From contig NZ_CAMPHI010000001.1 in NCBI RefSeq assembly GCF_946885955.1, positions 204,973 to 268,972 of the forward strand: a DNA stretch of 64,000 nt, given 5' to 3'. Both the position numbers and the translations under genes were made by a program. Origin of the DNA: an uncultured Pseudomonas sp. (GTDB lineage Bacteria > Pseudomonadota > Gammaproteobacteria > Pseudomonadales > Pseudomonadaceae). The notes under the pieces are model-generated. The model was not told where the DNA came from and searched no databases. It worked only from the letters and a program-made list of their open reading frames with translations. This document shows positions 50,622-59,961 of the stretch, in pieces; the stretch's first letter is position 1, and every line of letters begins with the position of its first letter.

Positions 50622-51030
50622 CGGTGGGTACTCATGCAAGAAGCTATGGGAGGATCTGCGGGCTCCCGATGCATGGCATCGACGTACCGGAACCAACAAC
50701 CGTTGGCGCGGAGTTGTGATTGACCGGCGCCGGCAAAAGTTCCACCGCACAGCGGGCCGGGCGCAGTCCCCTGTGTTAAGGTAGGCGCCCTTTTTTCCCG
50801 ACTGGATAAACAGGGGGCGCTATGACACTGGCCTGGCTATCACGCTGGTTGCCTACGTCGCCATAGCGTTGCGCCCCCTTCCGGCATTGCCCGGCCGGGT
50901 TATCCGTCGCCGCCGCTTGCCCATATGCGCGCTCCTGCGGATCGGCGGCGCAGTCGCTGCACCCTCGATTTTTAACAGCCCATCCGCCGCCCTTGCGTGC
51001 GCCTGCGGATCCCAGCCTTTGGAATACAGC
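50622..51030. other. Leader region upstream of the SulP gene
   Basis: About 410 bases between divergent genes. It contains a possible hairpin whose arms GGCGCCC (50784-50790) and GGGCGC (50815-50820) flank about 24 bases, just before a 14-codon reading frame (50822-50866). Beyond that no gene or operator was recognised. Promoters for both flanking genes should be here. Confidence 0.4.
50822..50866 (+). CDS. Possible 14-residue leader peptide
   Basis: [14 protein letters not shown], preceded by AGGGGG about 6 bases upstream and by a potential hairpin overlapping that site. Trp-rich for its size. It sits about 165 bases before the SulP start, where a leader peptide could couple translation to expression. 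Evidence is only the ribosome site and position. Confidence 0.25.
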   Translation: MTLAWLSRWLPTSP

Positions 51031-52518
51031 ATGCTGCAAAGCCTGAAGAACACCTGGTTATTCAATGTCCGCGGTGACGTGCTCGCCGGCCTGGTGGTGG
51101 CGCTGGCGCTGATCCCGGAAGCCATTGCCTTCTCGATCATCGCCGGGGTCGACCCCAAGGTCGGCCTCTACGCGTCCTTCTGTATCGCCGTGGTGATCGC
51201 CTTCGTCGGCGGCCGTCCGGGCATGATCAGCGCCGCCACCGGCGCCATGGCGCTGGTGATGGTCACCCTGGTGAAAGAACACGGGCTGCAATACCTGTTG
51301 GCCGCCTCCCTGCTCACCGGCGTGCTGCAGATCGGTGCCGGCTACCTCAAGCTCGGCTCGCTTATGCGCTTCGTCTCGCGCTCGGTGGTCACCGGTTTCG
51401 TCAACGCCCTGGCGATTCTGATCTTTATGGCGCAGTTGCCGGAGCTGACCAACGTTACCTGGCACGTCTACGCCATGTGCGCGGCAGGCCTGGGGATCAT
51501 CTACCTGTTCCCCTATGTGCCGAAACTCGGCCAACTGATCCCCTCGCCGCTGGTGTGCATTCTGTCGATGACCGCCGTGGCCATCTACTTCGGCCTGGAT
51601 ATCCATACCGTCGGCGATATGGGCGAGCTGCCGGACACCCTGCCGATATTCCTCTGGCCGAACGTACCGCTGACCTTGGAAACCCTGGCGATCATCTTCC
51701 CTTACGCCGCCGCCCTGGCCGTGGTCGGCCTGCTGGAATCGATGATGACCGCGACCATCGTCGACGACCTGACCGACACCAGCAGCGACAAGAACCGCGA
51801 GTGCAAAGGCCAGGGCGTGGCCAATATCGCCTCCAGCCTGCTCGGCGGCATGGCCGGTTGCGCGATGATCGGCCAGTCGGTGATCAACGTGAAATCCGGT
51901 GGCCGCGGGCGTCTATCGACCCTGGTGGCCGGTTCGGTGCTGCTGTTGATGGTGGTGTTCCTCAGCGACTGGGTGCGGCAGATCCCCATGGCCGCGCTGG
52001 TGGCGGTGATGATCATGGTGTCGATCGGCACCTTCAGCTGGGACTCGATCCGCAACCTGAAGAAATTCCCGCTTTCGACCAATATCGTCATGCTGGCCAC
52101 AGTGGCGGTTACCGTCTTCACTCATAACCTGGCGTATGGCGTATTCGTCGGTGTGCTGCTGGCGGCGCTGTTCTTCGCCAACAAGATCGGCCATTTTCTC
52201 TATATCGATTCCGCGGCCGACAACGATGGCACTCAACGCACCTACACTGTAGTGGGTCAGGTGTTCTTCAGTTCTTCGGACAAGTTCATCGGCGCCTTCG
52301 ATTTCAAGGAAGCGCTCGACAAGGTGATCATCGACCTGTCCCGCGCGCATTTCTGGGACATCACCGCGGTCGCCGCGCTCGACAAGGTGGTGATCAAGTT
52401 GCGCCGCGAAGGCACCGAGGTCGAGGTATTGGGGCTCAACCAGGCCAGCGCCACCATCGTCGACCGCTTCGGTGTGCACGATAAGGAAAACGCTACCGAT
52501 CTGCTGTCAGGCCACTAA
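51031..52518 (+). CDS. SulP-family inorganic anion transporter with STAS domain
   Basis: 495-residue inner-membrane transporter. About 11-12 helices beginning with [20 protein letters not shown], the family signature, and [20 protein letters not shown] cytoplasmic STAS domain occupies about 400-490 ([38 protein letters not shown]). Substrate may be sulfate or bicarbonate; not readable. The ATG at 51031 is just before the helical part; the longer frame upstream is not conserved-looking. The universal stress protein gene follows by 12 bases. Confidence 0.92.
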   Translation: MLQSLKNTWLFNVRGDVLAGLVVALALIPEAIAFSIIAGVDPKVGLYASFCIAVVIAFVGGRPGMISAATGAMALVMVTLVKEHGLQYLLAASLLTGVLQIGAGYLKLGSLMRFVSRSVVTGFVNALAILIFMAQLPELTNVTWHVYAMCAAGLGIIYLFPYVPKLGQLIPSPLVCILSMTAVAIYFGLDIHTVGDMGELPDTLPIFLWPNVPLTLETLAIIFPYAAALAVVGLLESMMTATIVDDLTDTSSDKNRECKGQGVANIASSLLGGMAGCAMIGQSVINVKSGGRGRLSTLVAGSVLLLMVVFLSDWVRQIPMAALVAVMIMVSIGTFSWDSIRNLKKFPLSTNIVMLATVAVTVFTHNLAYGVFVGVLLAALFFANKIGHFLYIDSAADNDGTQRTYTVVGQVFFSSSDKFIGAFDFKEALDKVIIDLSRAHFWDITAVAALDKVVIKLRREGTEVEVLGLNQASATIVDRFGVHDKENATDLLSGH

Positions 52519-52530
52519 CAGGAGAGTTTC

Positions 52531-53382
52531 ATGACCCACGTAATGGCTTGCATTGATGGTTCGCAATCGACCACCGCGGTCTGCGATTACGCCGCCTGGG
52601 CCAGCCTGCGCCTGGCGGCGCCGCTGACCCTGCTACACGTACTCGATGACGTGCAGTATCCGGTCAGCCCCGACCTGACCGGCAATATCGGCCTGGGTAG
52701 CCGCGAGCATCTGCTCGAGGAACTGGCCGGCCTCGACCAGCAACGCCACAAGATCGCCATGGAACAGGGCCGCCTGATGCTCGAGGCGGCACGCGAACGG
52801 GTGCAGGCCGATGGCATCGAAGCGGCACAACTGCGCCAGCGCCATGGCGACCTGGTCGACTGCCTGCACGAGCTGGAACAGGATATCCGCCTGCTGGTGA
52901 TCGGCCGTCAGGGCAAGACCAGCGACAGCCTCAGTCAGTTGGTCGGCAGCCACCTGGAGACGGTGATCCGCACGCTGCACCGGCCGATTCTGGTCAGCTG
53001 CGGCGAGTTCAAGGCGCCACAAAGCTATATGTTCGCCTACGACGGCAGCGCCACCGCGCGCAAAGGCGTCGAGATGATCGCCGCCAGCCCGCTGCTCAAG
53101 GGCCTGCCGTGCCACTTGCTGATGATCGGCGCCGATACCAGCGATGCCTGGGCCCAGCTCGAAGCCGCCAAGGCCCTGCTGCAAGGTTCAGCGAGCGAAG
53201 TGCACCTGGCGATTCGCGCCGGCGAGGTCGAGCCGACCTTGCACGCCTACCAAATGGACGAGGGGATCGATATGCTGGCGATGGGCGCCTATGGCCACTC
53301 GCGAATTCGCCAGTTCCTGGTTGGCAGCACCACCAGCCACCTATTGCGCACCAGCACCACGGCCCTTCTGATCCTGCGCTGA
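52531..53382 (+). CDS. Universal stress protein, tandem UspA domains
   Basis: 283-residue cytoplasmic protein with two Usp domains. Domain 1 (about 1-150) starts MTHVMACIDGSQSTTAVCDY; domain 2 (about 160-283) includes MFAYDGSATARKGVEMIAAS and the ATP-type motif MGAYGHSRIRQFLVGSTTSH. Co-transcribed with the SulP transporter 12 bases upstream, suggesting that it modulates that transporter. GGAGAG precedes the ATG. Confidence 0.92.
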   Translation: MTHVMACIDGSQSTTAVCDYAAWASLRLAAPLTLLHVLDDVQYPVSPDLTGNIGLGSREHLLEELAGLDQQRHKIAMEQGRLMLEAARERVQADGIEAAQLRQRHGDLVDCLHELEQDIRLLVIGRQGKTSDSLSQLVGSHLETVIRTLHRPILVSCGEFKAPQSYMFAYDGSATARKGVEMIAASPLLKGLPCHLLMIGADTSDAWAQLEAAKALLQGSASEVHLAIRAGEVEPTLHAYQMDEGIDMLAMGAYGHSRIRQFLVGSTTSHLLRTSTTALLILR

Positions 53383-53473
53383 AGGCGCAGCGCCGGGGCG
53401 GCCATCGCAATAGTGGCGAATTGCATGCTTTCTCATGGCGATCGCACTACTCTTGAGACCAGAGTCCAGTGCG

Positions 53474-54610
53474 ATGGCCGCCATGCCCGAAAACGAAATC
53501 CCTAGCACCGCCGAGGCCTTCGCCCTGTGGCGCGAAGCGCAAGACACACGCGTTCGCACGCGCCTGGGCGGGGTCTACTACCTGACCGCCTGGATCCTCA
53601 CCTGGCTGTTCAGCAACACGCCCACCGAGCAGATGCCGCTCGGGGTCGGCGCAAGTCTGGTATTCACGGCTCTATTGAGCCTGCGTTTGCGCCATCACCT
53701 CCCCAGGGGGGCCGATAGCCTGTCATTGCGCCGCTGGCTGAATCGCCACTGGTACCTGATCGCCCTCACCGGCCTGTGCTGGGGCCTGTTGCACGCCTGG
53801 ACGCTGAGCAACCCGGCGTTCAGCGACTCCCGGCTGATCGCGACCCTGAGCACCATCGCCTTCAGCACGGCGATGGCCTACAACTTCAGCATGGATAAAA
53901 ACCGTGCCATGCTGACCGTGGCCCTGCTGTATCTGCCCGGGCTGCTCGCCATGGGCCTGGATTGGCATGAGCGCCTCGGCCCGCTGACCACCCTCGCGTT
54001 CTACCTCAGCTACCTGTTGCTGGTGATCAACCGCAGCCACGGCGAATACCGCAACACCCTGACCCTGGAACTGAAGCTGCTCGAGCAACAGGCCAGACTG
54101 GAGCACCTCAGCCGTACCGACAGCCTGACCCAACTGGGCAATCGCCATGAGTTCAATACGCTGTTCCCCGCCCTGATTGACAGCGCACAACAGCGCTCCG
54201 CCCCGCTGTCGCTGGTGTTGCTCGATATCGACTTTTTCAAACGGATCAACGATGAGTTCGGCCACGCCTGCGGCGACGCCTACCTCAGCGCCTTCGCCGC
54301 ACGTATGCGCCATGTGTTCCGCCGCGACAGCGATACCCTGCTGCGCCTGGGCGGCGAGGAGTTCGGCGTGCTGATGCCCAATACCGCGCTGGAACAAGCG
54401 CGCCGCATGGCCGAGAGTTTTATCGCCGACCTCGCCGCGCACCCTCTCGAAGTCCCGGGCAGCAGCCTCTCGGTCAGCGCCAGTATCGGCGTCGGCTGTT
54501 TCGATCCCAAGCGCGACGCGAGCCCGGAAGCGCTGTTCAAACGCGTCGACGATGCCCTCTATCTGGCGAAGAAAACCGGACGCAATCGCCTGATACTGGC
54601 GAGCGATTAA
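53474..54610 (+). CDS. Membrane-bound diguanylate cyclase
   Basis: 378-residue protein with five or six N-terminal helices (about 35-190) and a C-terminal GGDEF domain (about 220-375). The active site is intact: LLDIDFFKRINDEFGHACGD and RLGGEEFGVLMP (GGEEF). LTQLGNRHEF and DDALYLAKKTGRNR complete the domain. It makes c-di-GMP. The N-terminal sensor is not one I recognise. Starts at 53435 and 53483 are also possible; none has a strong ribosome site. Confidence 0.9.
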   Translation: MAAMPENEIPSTAEAFALWREAQDTRVRTRLGGVYYLTAWILTWLFSNTPTEQMPLGVGASLVFTALLSLRLRHHLPRGADSLSLRRWLNRHWYLIALTGLCWGLLHAWTLSNPAFSDSRLIATLSTIAFSTAMAYNFSMDKNRAMLTVALLYLPGLLAMGLDWHERLGPLTTLAFYLSYLLLVINRSHGEYRNTLTLELKLLEQQARLEHLSRTDSLTQLGNRHEFNTLFPALIDSAQQRSAPLSLVLLDIDFFKRINDEFGHACGDAYLSAFAARMRHVFRRDSDTLLRLGGEEFGVLMPNTALEQARRMAESFIADLAAHPLEVPGSSLSVSASIGVGCFDPKRDASPEALFKRVDDALYLAKKTGRNRLILASD

Positions 54611-54663
54611 GCCCGCGGCACCACCCTGTATATCCTATGTCCATGGGCAAGACCTACGGCCTC

Positions 54664-54740
54664 GTAGGGTGGACATGCCGGAGGCTTGTCCGCCATCCGG
54701 GCCGCCATCGGTGGACAAGGCTTCGCCATGTCCACCCTAC
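54664..54740. repeat. TAGGGTGGACA-family palindrome, full copy
   Basis: GTAGGGTGGACATGCCGGAG at the left and GACAAGGCTTCGCCATGTCC, then ACCCTAC, at the right. Other members at 6570, 45195 and 49541. Confidence 0.82.
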
Positions 54741-54751
54741 AAAAGCGCGCC

Positions 54752-54839
54752 CGTAGCCCGAATAAGCCTTGGCGCAATCCGGGAATCGCCCGTTTGGGGA
54801 AACCGCTCCCGGATTGCGCTGGCGCTTATACGGGCTACG
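54752..54839. repeat. GTAGCCCGAATAAGCC palindrome, full copy
   Basis: Arms GTAGCCCGAATAAGCCTTGG and GGCGCTTATACGGGCTAC around a repeated GCAATCCGGGA/TCCCGGATTGC core. The half copies at 45152 and 49449 match its right side. Confidence 0.82.
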
Positions 54840-54856
54840 AAAATGGGCAGCGCGTT

Positions 54857-54930
54857 ACGCGGATCGTTCCTCACGCTCTAGCGTGGGAATGCAGTTGGCG
54901 ACGCTCCGCGTCGCAGGGACGCGGAGCGTC
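54857..54930. repeat. ACGCTCCGCGTC palindrome
   Basis: Contains CCTCACGCTCTAGCGTGGGA (hairpin CACGCT/AGCGTG) followed by GACGCTCCGCGTC and GACGCGGAGCGTC, a 13-bp inverted repeat. It adjoins the preceding two repeats and abuts the 3' end of the chemoreceptor gene. Confidence 0.75.
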
Positions 54931-54943
54931 GCCCGCCAGGCGC

Positions 54944-56875
54944 TTACAAACGGAAGTTGCCCATCTGCTTGGCCAGGTCGTCGGCCAGGCCGCGCAGGGT
55001 CTGGCAGTCTTCGCGGCAATTGCGCGCCTCGTCGGCGGTGGCGTGGGCCAGGTCGGCGATACCCTGCACGTTGCGGTTGATCTCCTCGGTCACCGAACTC
55101 TGCTCCTCGGTCGCCGCCGCCACCTGGGTGTTCATGTCGCTGATCCGCTCGACCTGCTCGGTGATCGCACTCAACGACTGCCCGGTGCGCTGGCTGGCCT
55201 CGACACCGGTGCCAGTCGCCGCCTGACCGGCATGCATGGAGTTCACTGCGGTTTCCGCGCCCTGTTTCAAGCCGGCAATCATCTGCTGGATTTCATCGGT
55301 GGAGGCCTGGGTGCGGCTGGCCAGGGTGCGCACCTCATCGGCGACCACGGCGAAACCACGGCCCATTTCCCCGGCCCGCGCCGCTTCGATGGCGGCATTG
55401 AGCGCCAGCAGGTTGGTCTGCTCGGAGATACCGCGGATTACCGCCAGCACCTGATCGATGGAACCCACCTGCTGCGCCAATTGGCTGACCGCCGCCGCCG
55501 CGCCGCCGATGTCGGCGGACATTTTCTCGATGTGGGTGATCGACTGGCCGACCACCTGACGCGCCTGCTGGGCTTCGTCGCGGGCACTGCGCGAGGCCTG
55601 CGCGGCGTTGTTGGCGTTACGCGCGATCTCCTGCACGGTCAGCCCCATTTCATGCACGGCGGTGGCCACCATGTCGGTCATTTCCTGTTGCTGGCCCGAA
55701 CGCCCGGCGGTGTTCTCCACCACCTGACCGACCTGCTCGACCGCGCTGCGCAAACGCTCGCTGGTGGCCAGGACATCGCTGATCAGGCTGCGCTGGCTGC
55801 CGATAAACGCGTTGAAACCCCGTGACAGATCACCCAGTTCGTCGGCCCGCGACTCGTCCAGACGGCGCGTCAGGTCGCCGCCGCCACCGCCGATCTCCAC
55901 CAGCGCCTTGGTCACCTGGCGAATCGGCCGCACCAGACCGCGCGCTAATAGCACCACCAAGCCGAGGAACAGCAACGCCACGGCCACGCCAATCAGGCTG
56001 GTCATCCATAACGCCTGGCGCGCCTGGCCATAGATTTCCGCCTCCGGCACCTCGCTGACCAGACGCCAGCCCAGCGCCGGCAGCGGCTGCGACAAGGCCA
56101 GGAAATCTTCGCCATCACGATTGAAGTGCTGCACCGGGGAACCATCCTTGAGCAACGCGCTGGCCGCCTGGTCGCCGACCAGCTGACGCAACTCGCGCTG
56201 ATCGTTGAGCGCGGAATCCGGATGCACCTTGACCCGCCCGTCGGCGCTGACCAGGTAGATGCGACCCTGCTCGCCGAAACGGAAGTTGCTGACCAGATCG
56301 GACATGCCGCTCAGGCTGAAACCCAGCCCGGCAACACCGAGCACCTTGCCGCCGGCGGACAGTCGCTGATTGATGAACAGCGTGGGCTTGCGCGTGGTGG
56401 CGTCGATATCGATATCCAGCGAGCGCTGCTTGCCACTGTCGAGAAAACCATAGAACCAGGCATTGTCCGCCGGGCCGCGGGTCAGGGTGCGATCCAGGCC
56501 CTTGCCGGTGAAGTAATGACCGCTGTCGGCCGCCACGATAAAGGTGGTCAGGGCCTTCTGCTGATCCTGCACACCGGCCAGGTAGCGGCTGAAAGCCGGC
56601 TGCTGGGCGGCGTCTTCGCCCTGCGCCAGCCAGTCGAGCACCAGGGTGTTCTCGGCAATACCGCGGGCGGCGGTCAAGGGTTCGGCCAGCACCCGTTCGA
56701 GATCGTTGCGGATCGCCAAAATGCTCGACGGCAGCGCTTCCTGCAGGAGGTAGCGGTCGCTCAGCCGGTTGACTACCGCCGAATAGATCGCCACCACGAT
56801 CAGGATACTGGCAAGCAACGCCGCCCCCATGCTGAGAATCAGCTGCCACTGAATACTGCGTTTCCACAAGCGCAT
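54944..56875 (-). CDS. Methyl-accepting chemotaxis protein with double Cache sensor
   Basis: 643-residue chemoreceptor. Helix 1 at about 11-33; dCache_1 sensor at about 40-275 ([56 protein letters not shown]); helix 2 at about 285-308; HAMP; signalling domain with the hairpin [20 protein letters not shown]. Amines and amino acids are common dCache ligands, but the residues here do not decide. It is divergent from the CsgG-type lipoprotein operon. Confidence 0.93.
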   Translation of the reverse strand: MRLWKRSIQWQLILSMGAALLASILIVVAIYSAVVNRLSDRYLLQEALPSSILAIRNDLERVLAEPLTAARGIAENTLVLDWLAQGEDAAQQPAFSRYLAGVQDQQKALTTFIVAADSGHYFTGKGLDRTLTRGPADNAWFYGFLDSGKQRSLDIDIDATTRKPTLFINQRLSAGGKVLGVAGLGFSLSGMSDLVSNFRFGEQGRIYLVSADGRVKVHPDSALNDQRELRQLVGDQAASALLKDGSPVQHFNRDGEDFLALSQPLPALGWRLVSEVPEAEIYGQARQALWMTSLIGVAVALLFLGLVVLLARGLVRPIRQVTKALVEIGGGGGDLTRRLDESRADELGDLSRGFNAFIGSQRSLISDVLATSERLRSAVEQVGQVVENTAGRSGQQQEMTDMVATAVHEMGLTVQEIARNANNAAQASRSARDEAQQARQVVGQSITHIEKMSADIGGAAAAVSQLAQQVGSIDQVLAVIRGISEQTNLLALNAAIEAARAGEMGRGFAVVADEVRTLASRTQASTDEIQQMIAGLKQGAETAVNSMHAGQAATGTGVEASQRTGQSLSAITEQVERISDMNTQVAAATEEQSSVTEEINRNVQGIADLAHATADEARNCREDCQTLRGLADDLAKQMGNFRL

Positions 56876-57239
56876 GAGCGATCACCTTCAAGGAGTGCGG
56901 GCAAGAGAATTGGATACATAACTGTACACAAATCAACCGACTTATTGTTCTCCAGAAAATATCGGCAGGTCGACCGGTATATTGAGAAAAAGCATAGCCG
57001 TTGGTCGGTATCGTCGAGGGACTGATGTTGCTCGTGCGCCTGGCCAGCTGCGCGCATTGTTTGTAGACTGCCGCCCGACCTGGAAAAACTGGCCATATGC
57101 CAGCCATGTCATCGCTTTCGCACATACGCCCGGCCCAGTGCCGGCCCCAAGGACGAATACGGTCATGGACGCACCATCGCGCACCGCGCAACAGCCGGCA
57201 GCGCCCGGCGCATCCATGCCCGGCCAACGAGAAAATCTT
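56876..57239. other. Divergent region between the dCache receptor and CsgG-family genes
   Basis: 364 bases. An A+T-rich patch (56930-57000) contains an imperfect palindrome centred on GGTCGACC with flanks AATAT/ATATT (about 56958-56983), a possible operator. No gene is supported: the long frame that runs into the CsgG-type gene lacks a start with ribosome site before 57240. Confidence 0.4.
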
Positions 57240-57911
57240 ATGCAAATAGCCATACGCGCCTTTGGCCTGCTCGGCCTCCTGGCCCTGCTCAGCGGCTGCG
57301 CCACGGAACATTCGCGCACCCTTGAAGTTGCCCAGGTGGCATCCGCTCAAAGCATCTATCACGAGCCCCGTAGCCCTATCGCCGTGGGCAAGTTCGATAA
57401 CCGTTCCAGCTACATGCGCGGCCTGTTCTCCGACGGCGTCGACCGTCTGGGCGGGCAAGCGAAGACGATCCTGATCACTCATCTGCAGCAATCCAACCGT
57501 TTCAATGTGCTGGACCGCGACAACATGGCGGAGATCCAGCAGGAAAGCAGCATCAGCCAGAAAGCCCAGCAATTGCGTGGCGCCGATTTCGTGGTGACCG
57601 GCGATGTCACCGAGTTCGGCCGCAAGGTGGTCGGCGACCATCAGTTGTTCGGCATCCTCGGCCGCGGCAAAGAGCAGATCGCCTATGCCAAGGTCAGCCT
57701 GAACATCGTCGACGTGCGCACCTCCGAAGTCGTCTACTCGGCTCAAGGCGCGGGCGAGTACAGCCTGTCCAACCGCGAAGTGATCGGCTTCGGCGGCACC
57801 GCCAGCTATGACTCGACCCTCAATGGCAAGGTCCTCGACCTGGCGATCCGCGAAGCGGTCAACAACCTGGTCAATGGCGTAGACAGCGGCGCCTGGAAGC
57901 CCGCGCAGTGA
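57240..57911 (+). CDS. CsgG/HfaB-family lipoprotein
   Basis: 223-residue outer-membrane lipoprotein of the CsgG family (curli-secretion pore relatives). Lipobox LLSGCATEH places the lipidated Cys at about 19. The domain shows PIAVGKFDNRSS, then GQAKTILITHLQQSNRFNVL and DFVVTGDVTEFGRKVVGDHQ, with the C-terminal DLAIREAVNNLVNGVD. First of three lipoprotein genes (CsgG-like, DUF4810, DUF799) spaced 20 bases or less. No curli subunit genes are present. The trio probably forms one envelope complex. Confidence 0.88.
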   Translation: MQIAIRAFGLLGLLALLSGCATEHSRTLEVAQVASAQSIYHEPRSPIAVGKFDNRSSYMRGLFSDGVDRLGGQAKTILITHLQQSNRFNVLDRDNMAEIQQESSISQKAQQLRGADFVVTGDVTEFGRKVVGDHQLFGILGRGKEQIAYAKVSLNIVDVRTSEVVYSAQGAGEYSLSNREVIGFGGTASYDSTLNGKVLDLAIREAVNNLVNGVDSGAWKPAQ

Positions 57912-57931
57912 GCCACACAGGAAGGGTAAAA

Positions 57932-58324
57932 ATGAATTTCCCGCTAGTTTGCGCACCACTACGCCACCTGACACTTTCCCTGGCGGTGGCTGGTCTGCTC
58001 GGCGGCTGCGCCGCCCAACCCCAGCCGCTCTACCACTGGAGCGGTTATCAGGAACAGGTCTACGCCCACTTCAATGGCGAAACCAGCGACCCGTCGCAGC
58101 AGATCATCGCCCTGGAAGCCAGCCTGCAGGAGGCCCGCAGCAAAGCAAGAACGCCCGCGCCGGGTTTTCACGCACACCTGGGCATGCTCTATGCCGAGGT
58201 CGGCAAGGCCGATCAGGTACGCCAGCAGTTCGAAACCGAGAAAGCGCTGTTTCCGGAGTCCGCGCCTTACATGGACTTTCTTCTGCGCAACGCCGCGAAT
58301 AAGCCGGAGACCGATCAGCCATGA
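57932..58324 (+). CDS. DUF4810 lipoprotein
   Basis: 130-residue lipoprotein. Signal segment LTLSLAVAGLLGGCAAQP with lipidated Cys26; the mature part opens PLYHWSGYQEQVYAHF, the DUF4810 signature, then a TPR-like helical region (FHAHLGMLYAEVGKADQVRQ) and FPESAPYMDFLL. GGAAGGG precedes the ATG. It overlaps the DUF799 gene by 4 bases. Function unknown; conserved partner of CsgG-like and DUF799 proteins. Confidence 0.87.
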   Translation: MNFPLVCAPLRHLTLSLAVAGLLGGCAAQPQPLYHWSGYQEQVYAHFNGETSDPSQQIIALEASLQEARSKARTPAPGFHAHLGMLYAEVGKADQVRQQFETEKALFPESAPYMDFLLRNAANKPETDQP

Positions 58325-58992
58325 TGCCTTCTTTCAGCAAACTGCTCCCGCTGCTGCTCGTCAGCCTGCTCGCCGGCTGCGCCGGGCAATCCACGCCCTA
58401 TGACTACAGCGCGTTTCGGCAAAGCAACCCGGCCTCGATCCTGGTGCTGCCACCGATCAACACCTCGCCGGACGTCAAGGCGACCTACAGCGTGCTCTCC
58501 CAGGTGACGCTACCGCTCGCCGAAGCCGGTTATTACGTGCTGCCGGTGGCTCTGGTCGACGAAACCTTCAGGCAGAACGGCCTGCTCAACCCCGAAGAAA
58601 TGCAAGCGGCGCCACCGGCCAAGCTGCATGAAATCTTCGGCGCGGATGCGGCGCTGTATATAGAGGTCAGCCAGTACGGCAGCAGCTACAAGGTGATCGC
58701 CAGTGAAACCGCAGTGGCCGTTAGCGCCAAACTGATCGACCTGCGCACTGGCCAGCAACTGTGGCAGGGCAACGCTTTCGCCAGCACCGCGGAGAACCAG
58801 AACAACTCCGGCGGCGGCCTGGTCGGCATGCTGATCACCGCGGCGGTCAACCAGATCATCAACACCCTCAACGACCGTGGTCATGAGGTCGCGGGCATCG
58901 CCAGCCAGCGCCTGTTGAGCCCACACGCCAACGGTATCCTGCCCGGCCCGCGCTCGCCGCTCTACCCGCAGAACCAGTTGGCGGCGCATTAG
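58321..58992 (+). CDS. DUF799 (GNA1162-like) lipoprotein
   Basis: 223-residue lipoprotein, lipobox LLAGCAGQ. PASILVLPPINTSPDVKATY and ADAALYIEVSQYGSSYKVIA, with GQQLWQGNAFAST, match the DUF799 family, whose Neisseria member GNA1162 is an outer-membrane vaccine candidate with a TolB-like fold. Start is ATGATG at 58321, overlapping the previous stop. Last gene of the lipoprotein trio; a strong hairpin follows. Confidence 0.87.
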   Translation: MMPSFSKLLPLLLVSLLAGCAGQSTPYDYSAFRQSNPASILVLPPINTSPDVKATYSVLSQVTLPLAEAGYYVLPVALVDETFRQNGLLNPEEMQAAPPAKLHEIFGADAALYIEVSQYGSSYKVIASETAVAVSAKLIDLRTGQQLWQGNAFASTAENQNNSGGGLVGMLITAAVNQIINTLNDRGHEVAGIASQRLLSPHANGILPGPRSPLYPQNQLAAH

Positions 58993-59000
58993 AAGCGGTT

Positions 59001-59039
59001 GCCGCCGCCGAATGCCCCGCGGGATTCGCGCGGCGGCAC
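59001..59039. terminator. Bidirectional terminator-like hairpin
   Basis: TGCCGCCGC and GCGGCGGCA arms, continued by CGAAT/ATTCG after one bulge, between the convergent DUF799 and OB-fold genes. No T-run. Confidence 0.6.
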
Positions 59040-59061
59040 AATGCCCGGCAAGGCCAAGCAC

Positions 59062-59727
59062 TCAGCTCGATTGCTTGGCTTTATCCCGGCTCAGGGTCAT
59101 CACCGCATCCGCTTCGATTTCCCGCTTGGAGAAAAACCCGGGGTTCAGCGCGCCGACCACACTGACCCGGTCGCCTTCCTTGAGTTGCTGATAACCCTGC
59201 TTGTCGAGCGGGTTATAGGGCATGCTCGAAGTATCGACGCGCACCGTGCCCGTACCGGTGTCGACGGTGAACTCCCGGCCTTCGATGCTCTTCACGTTGC
59301 CCTGGATGGCTGCCGTGGTAGTGGTCACCACGCTGATATGAGCCACGTCCTCCTCGTCGGCATCACTGGCGAAAAAGAAGCTGTTCAACCCCTTCACATA
59401 GACACTGTCGGCCTCGATTTTCGGGACTTCGAACAGGTCGTCGTCAATACGTCCGTACACTGTGACGTTGTCACCGTCGATCAGCTTGTAGCCCTCGTGA
59501 TACCAGTCCCAGTCATCCATTTCGACGGTGATGACGCCGTCACCATAGTCGAGCACGAAGCTGTCCGGCCCGGCCGAGGTCACGGCACCGTTGATGCTGA
59601 TAAAGCTGTTATCGGGTTTGCTGTAGGGTTTGACCGCCTCTTGTGTCCCGGTTTCGGCAGCCAGCGCCGACATGGCGAGCAGCGGAACTATGACGGCCGC
59701 CGCCAGGCGATTCTTCAACATGGTCAT
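59062..59727 (-). CDS. Secreted protein with two OB-fold-like repeats
   Basis: 221-residue periplasmic protein. Signal peptide MTMLKNRLAAAVIVPLLAMS, cleaved near ALA-AE. Two repeats follow: DGVITVEMDDWDWYHEGYKL, then IDGDNVTVYGRID (about 60-105) and GTVRVDTSSMPYNPLDKQGY, then LKEGDRVSVVGAL (about 150-205). Each ends with an EADSVYV/EADAVMT element, pointing to internal duplication of an OB-fold of the YgiW/BOF or DUF5666 kind. These domains are linked to stress tolerance or metal binding, but no function is certain here. GAGGAG precedes the start. Confidence 0.75.
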   Translation of the reverse strand: MTMLKNRLAAAVIVPLLAMSALAAETGTQEAVKPYSKPDNSFISINGAVTSAGPDSFVLDYGDGVITVEMDDWDWYHEGYKLIDGDNVTVYGRIDDDLFEVPKIEADSVYVKGLNSFFFASDADEEDVAHISVVTTTTAAIQGNVKSIEGREFTVDTGTGTVRVDTSSMPYNPLDKQGYQQLKEGDRVSVVGALNPGFFSKREIEADAVMTLSRDKAKQSS

Positions 59728-59961
59728 GGGCGTCTCCTCTCTGGATCTCCAATAAGGCCGTCATTGCTTGGCACTGACAGCCACCTGGCGCACAAGCGCA
59801 GAATGACCACCGATGACGTGCAGCCCCGCTTGAACGCTCTTTAATTGTGAGGCCGTTCAGGCGCAATGAGTTCAGGGAAAGTGGTTGGCGGGGTCGCCGC
59901 GCGACCTGCGTGAGGATTTTCTTCTACGCTGAACAGCAATCCAAAGTCCCGGAGTGCAAGC

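Noticed and set aside
56115..57974. 619-codon minus-strand frame across the CsgG-type gene and the receptor leader
   Set aside because: Runs antisense through the lipoprotein gene and out of frame into the chemoreceptor; a composite of shadows.
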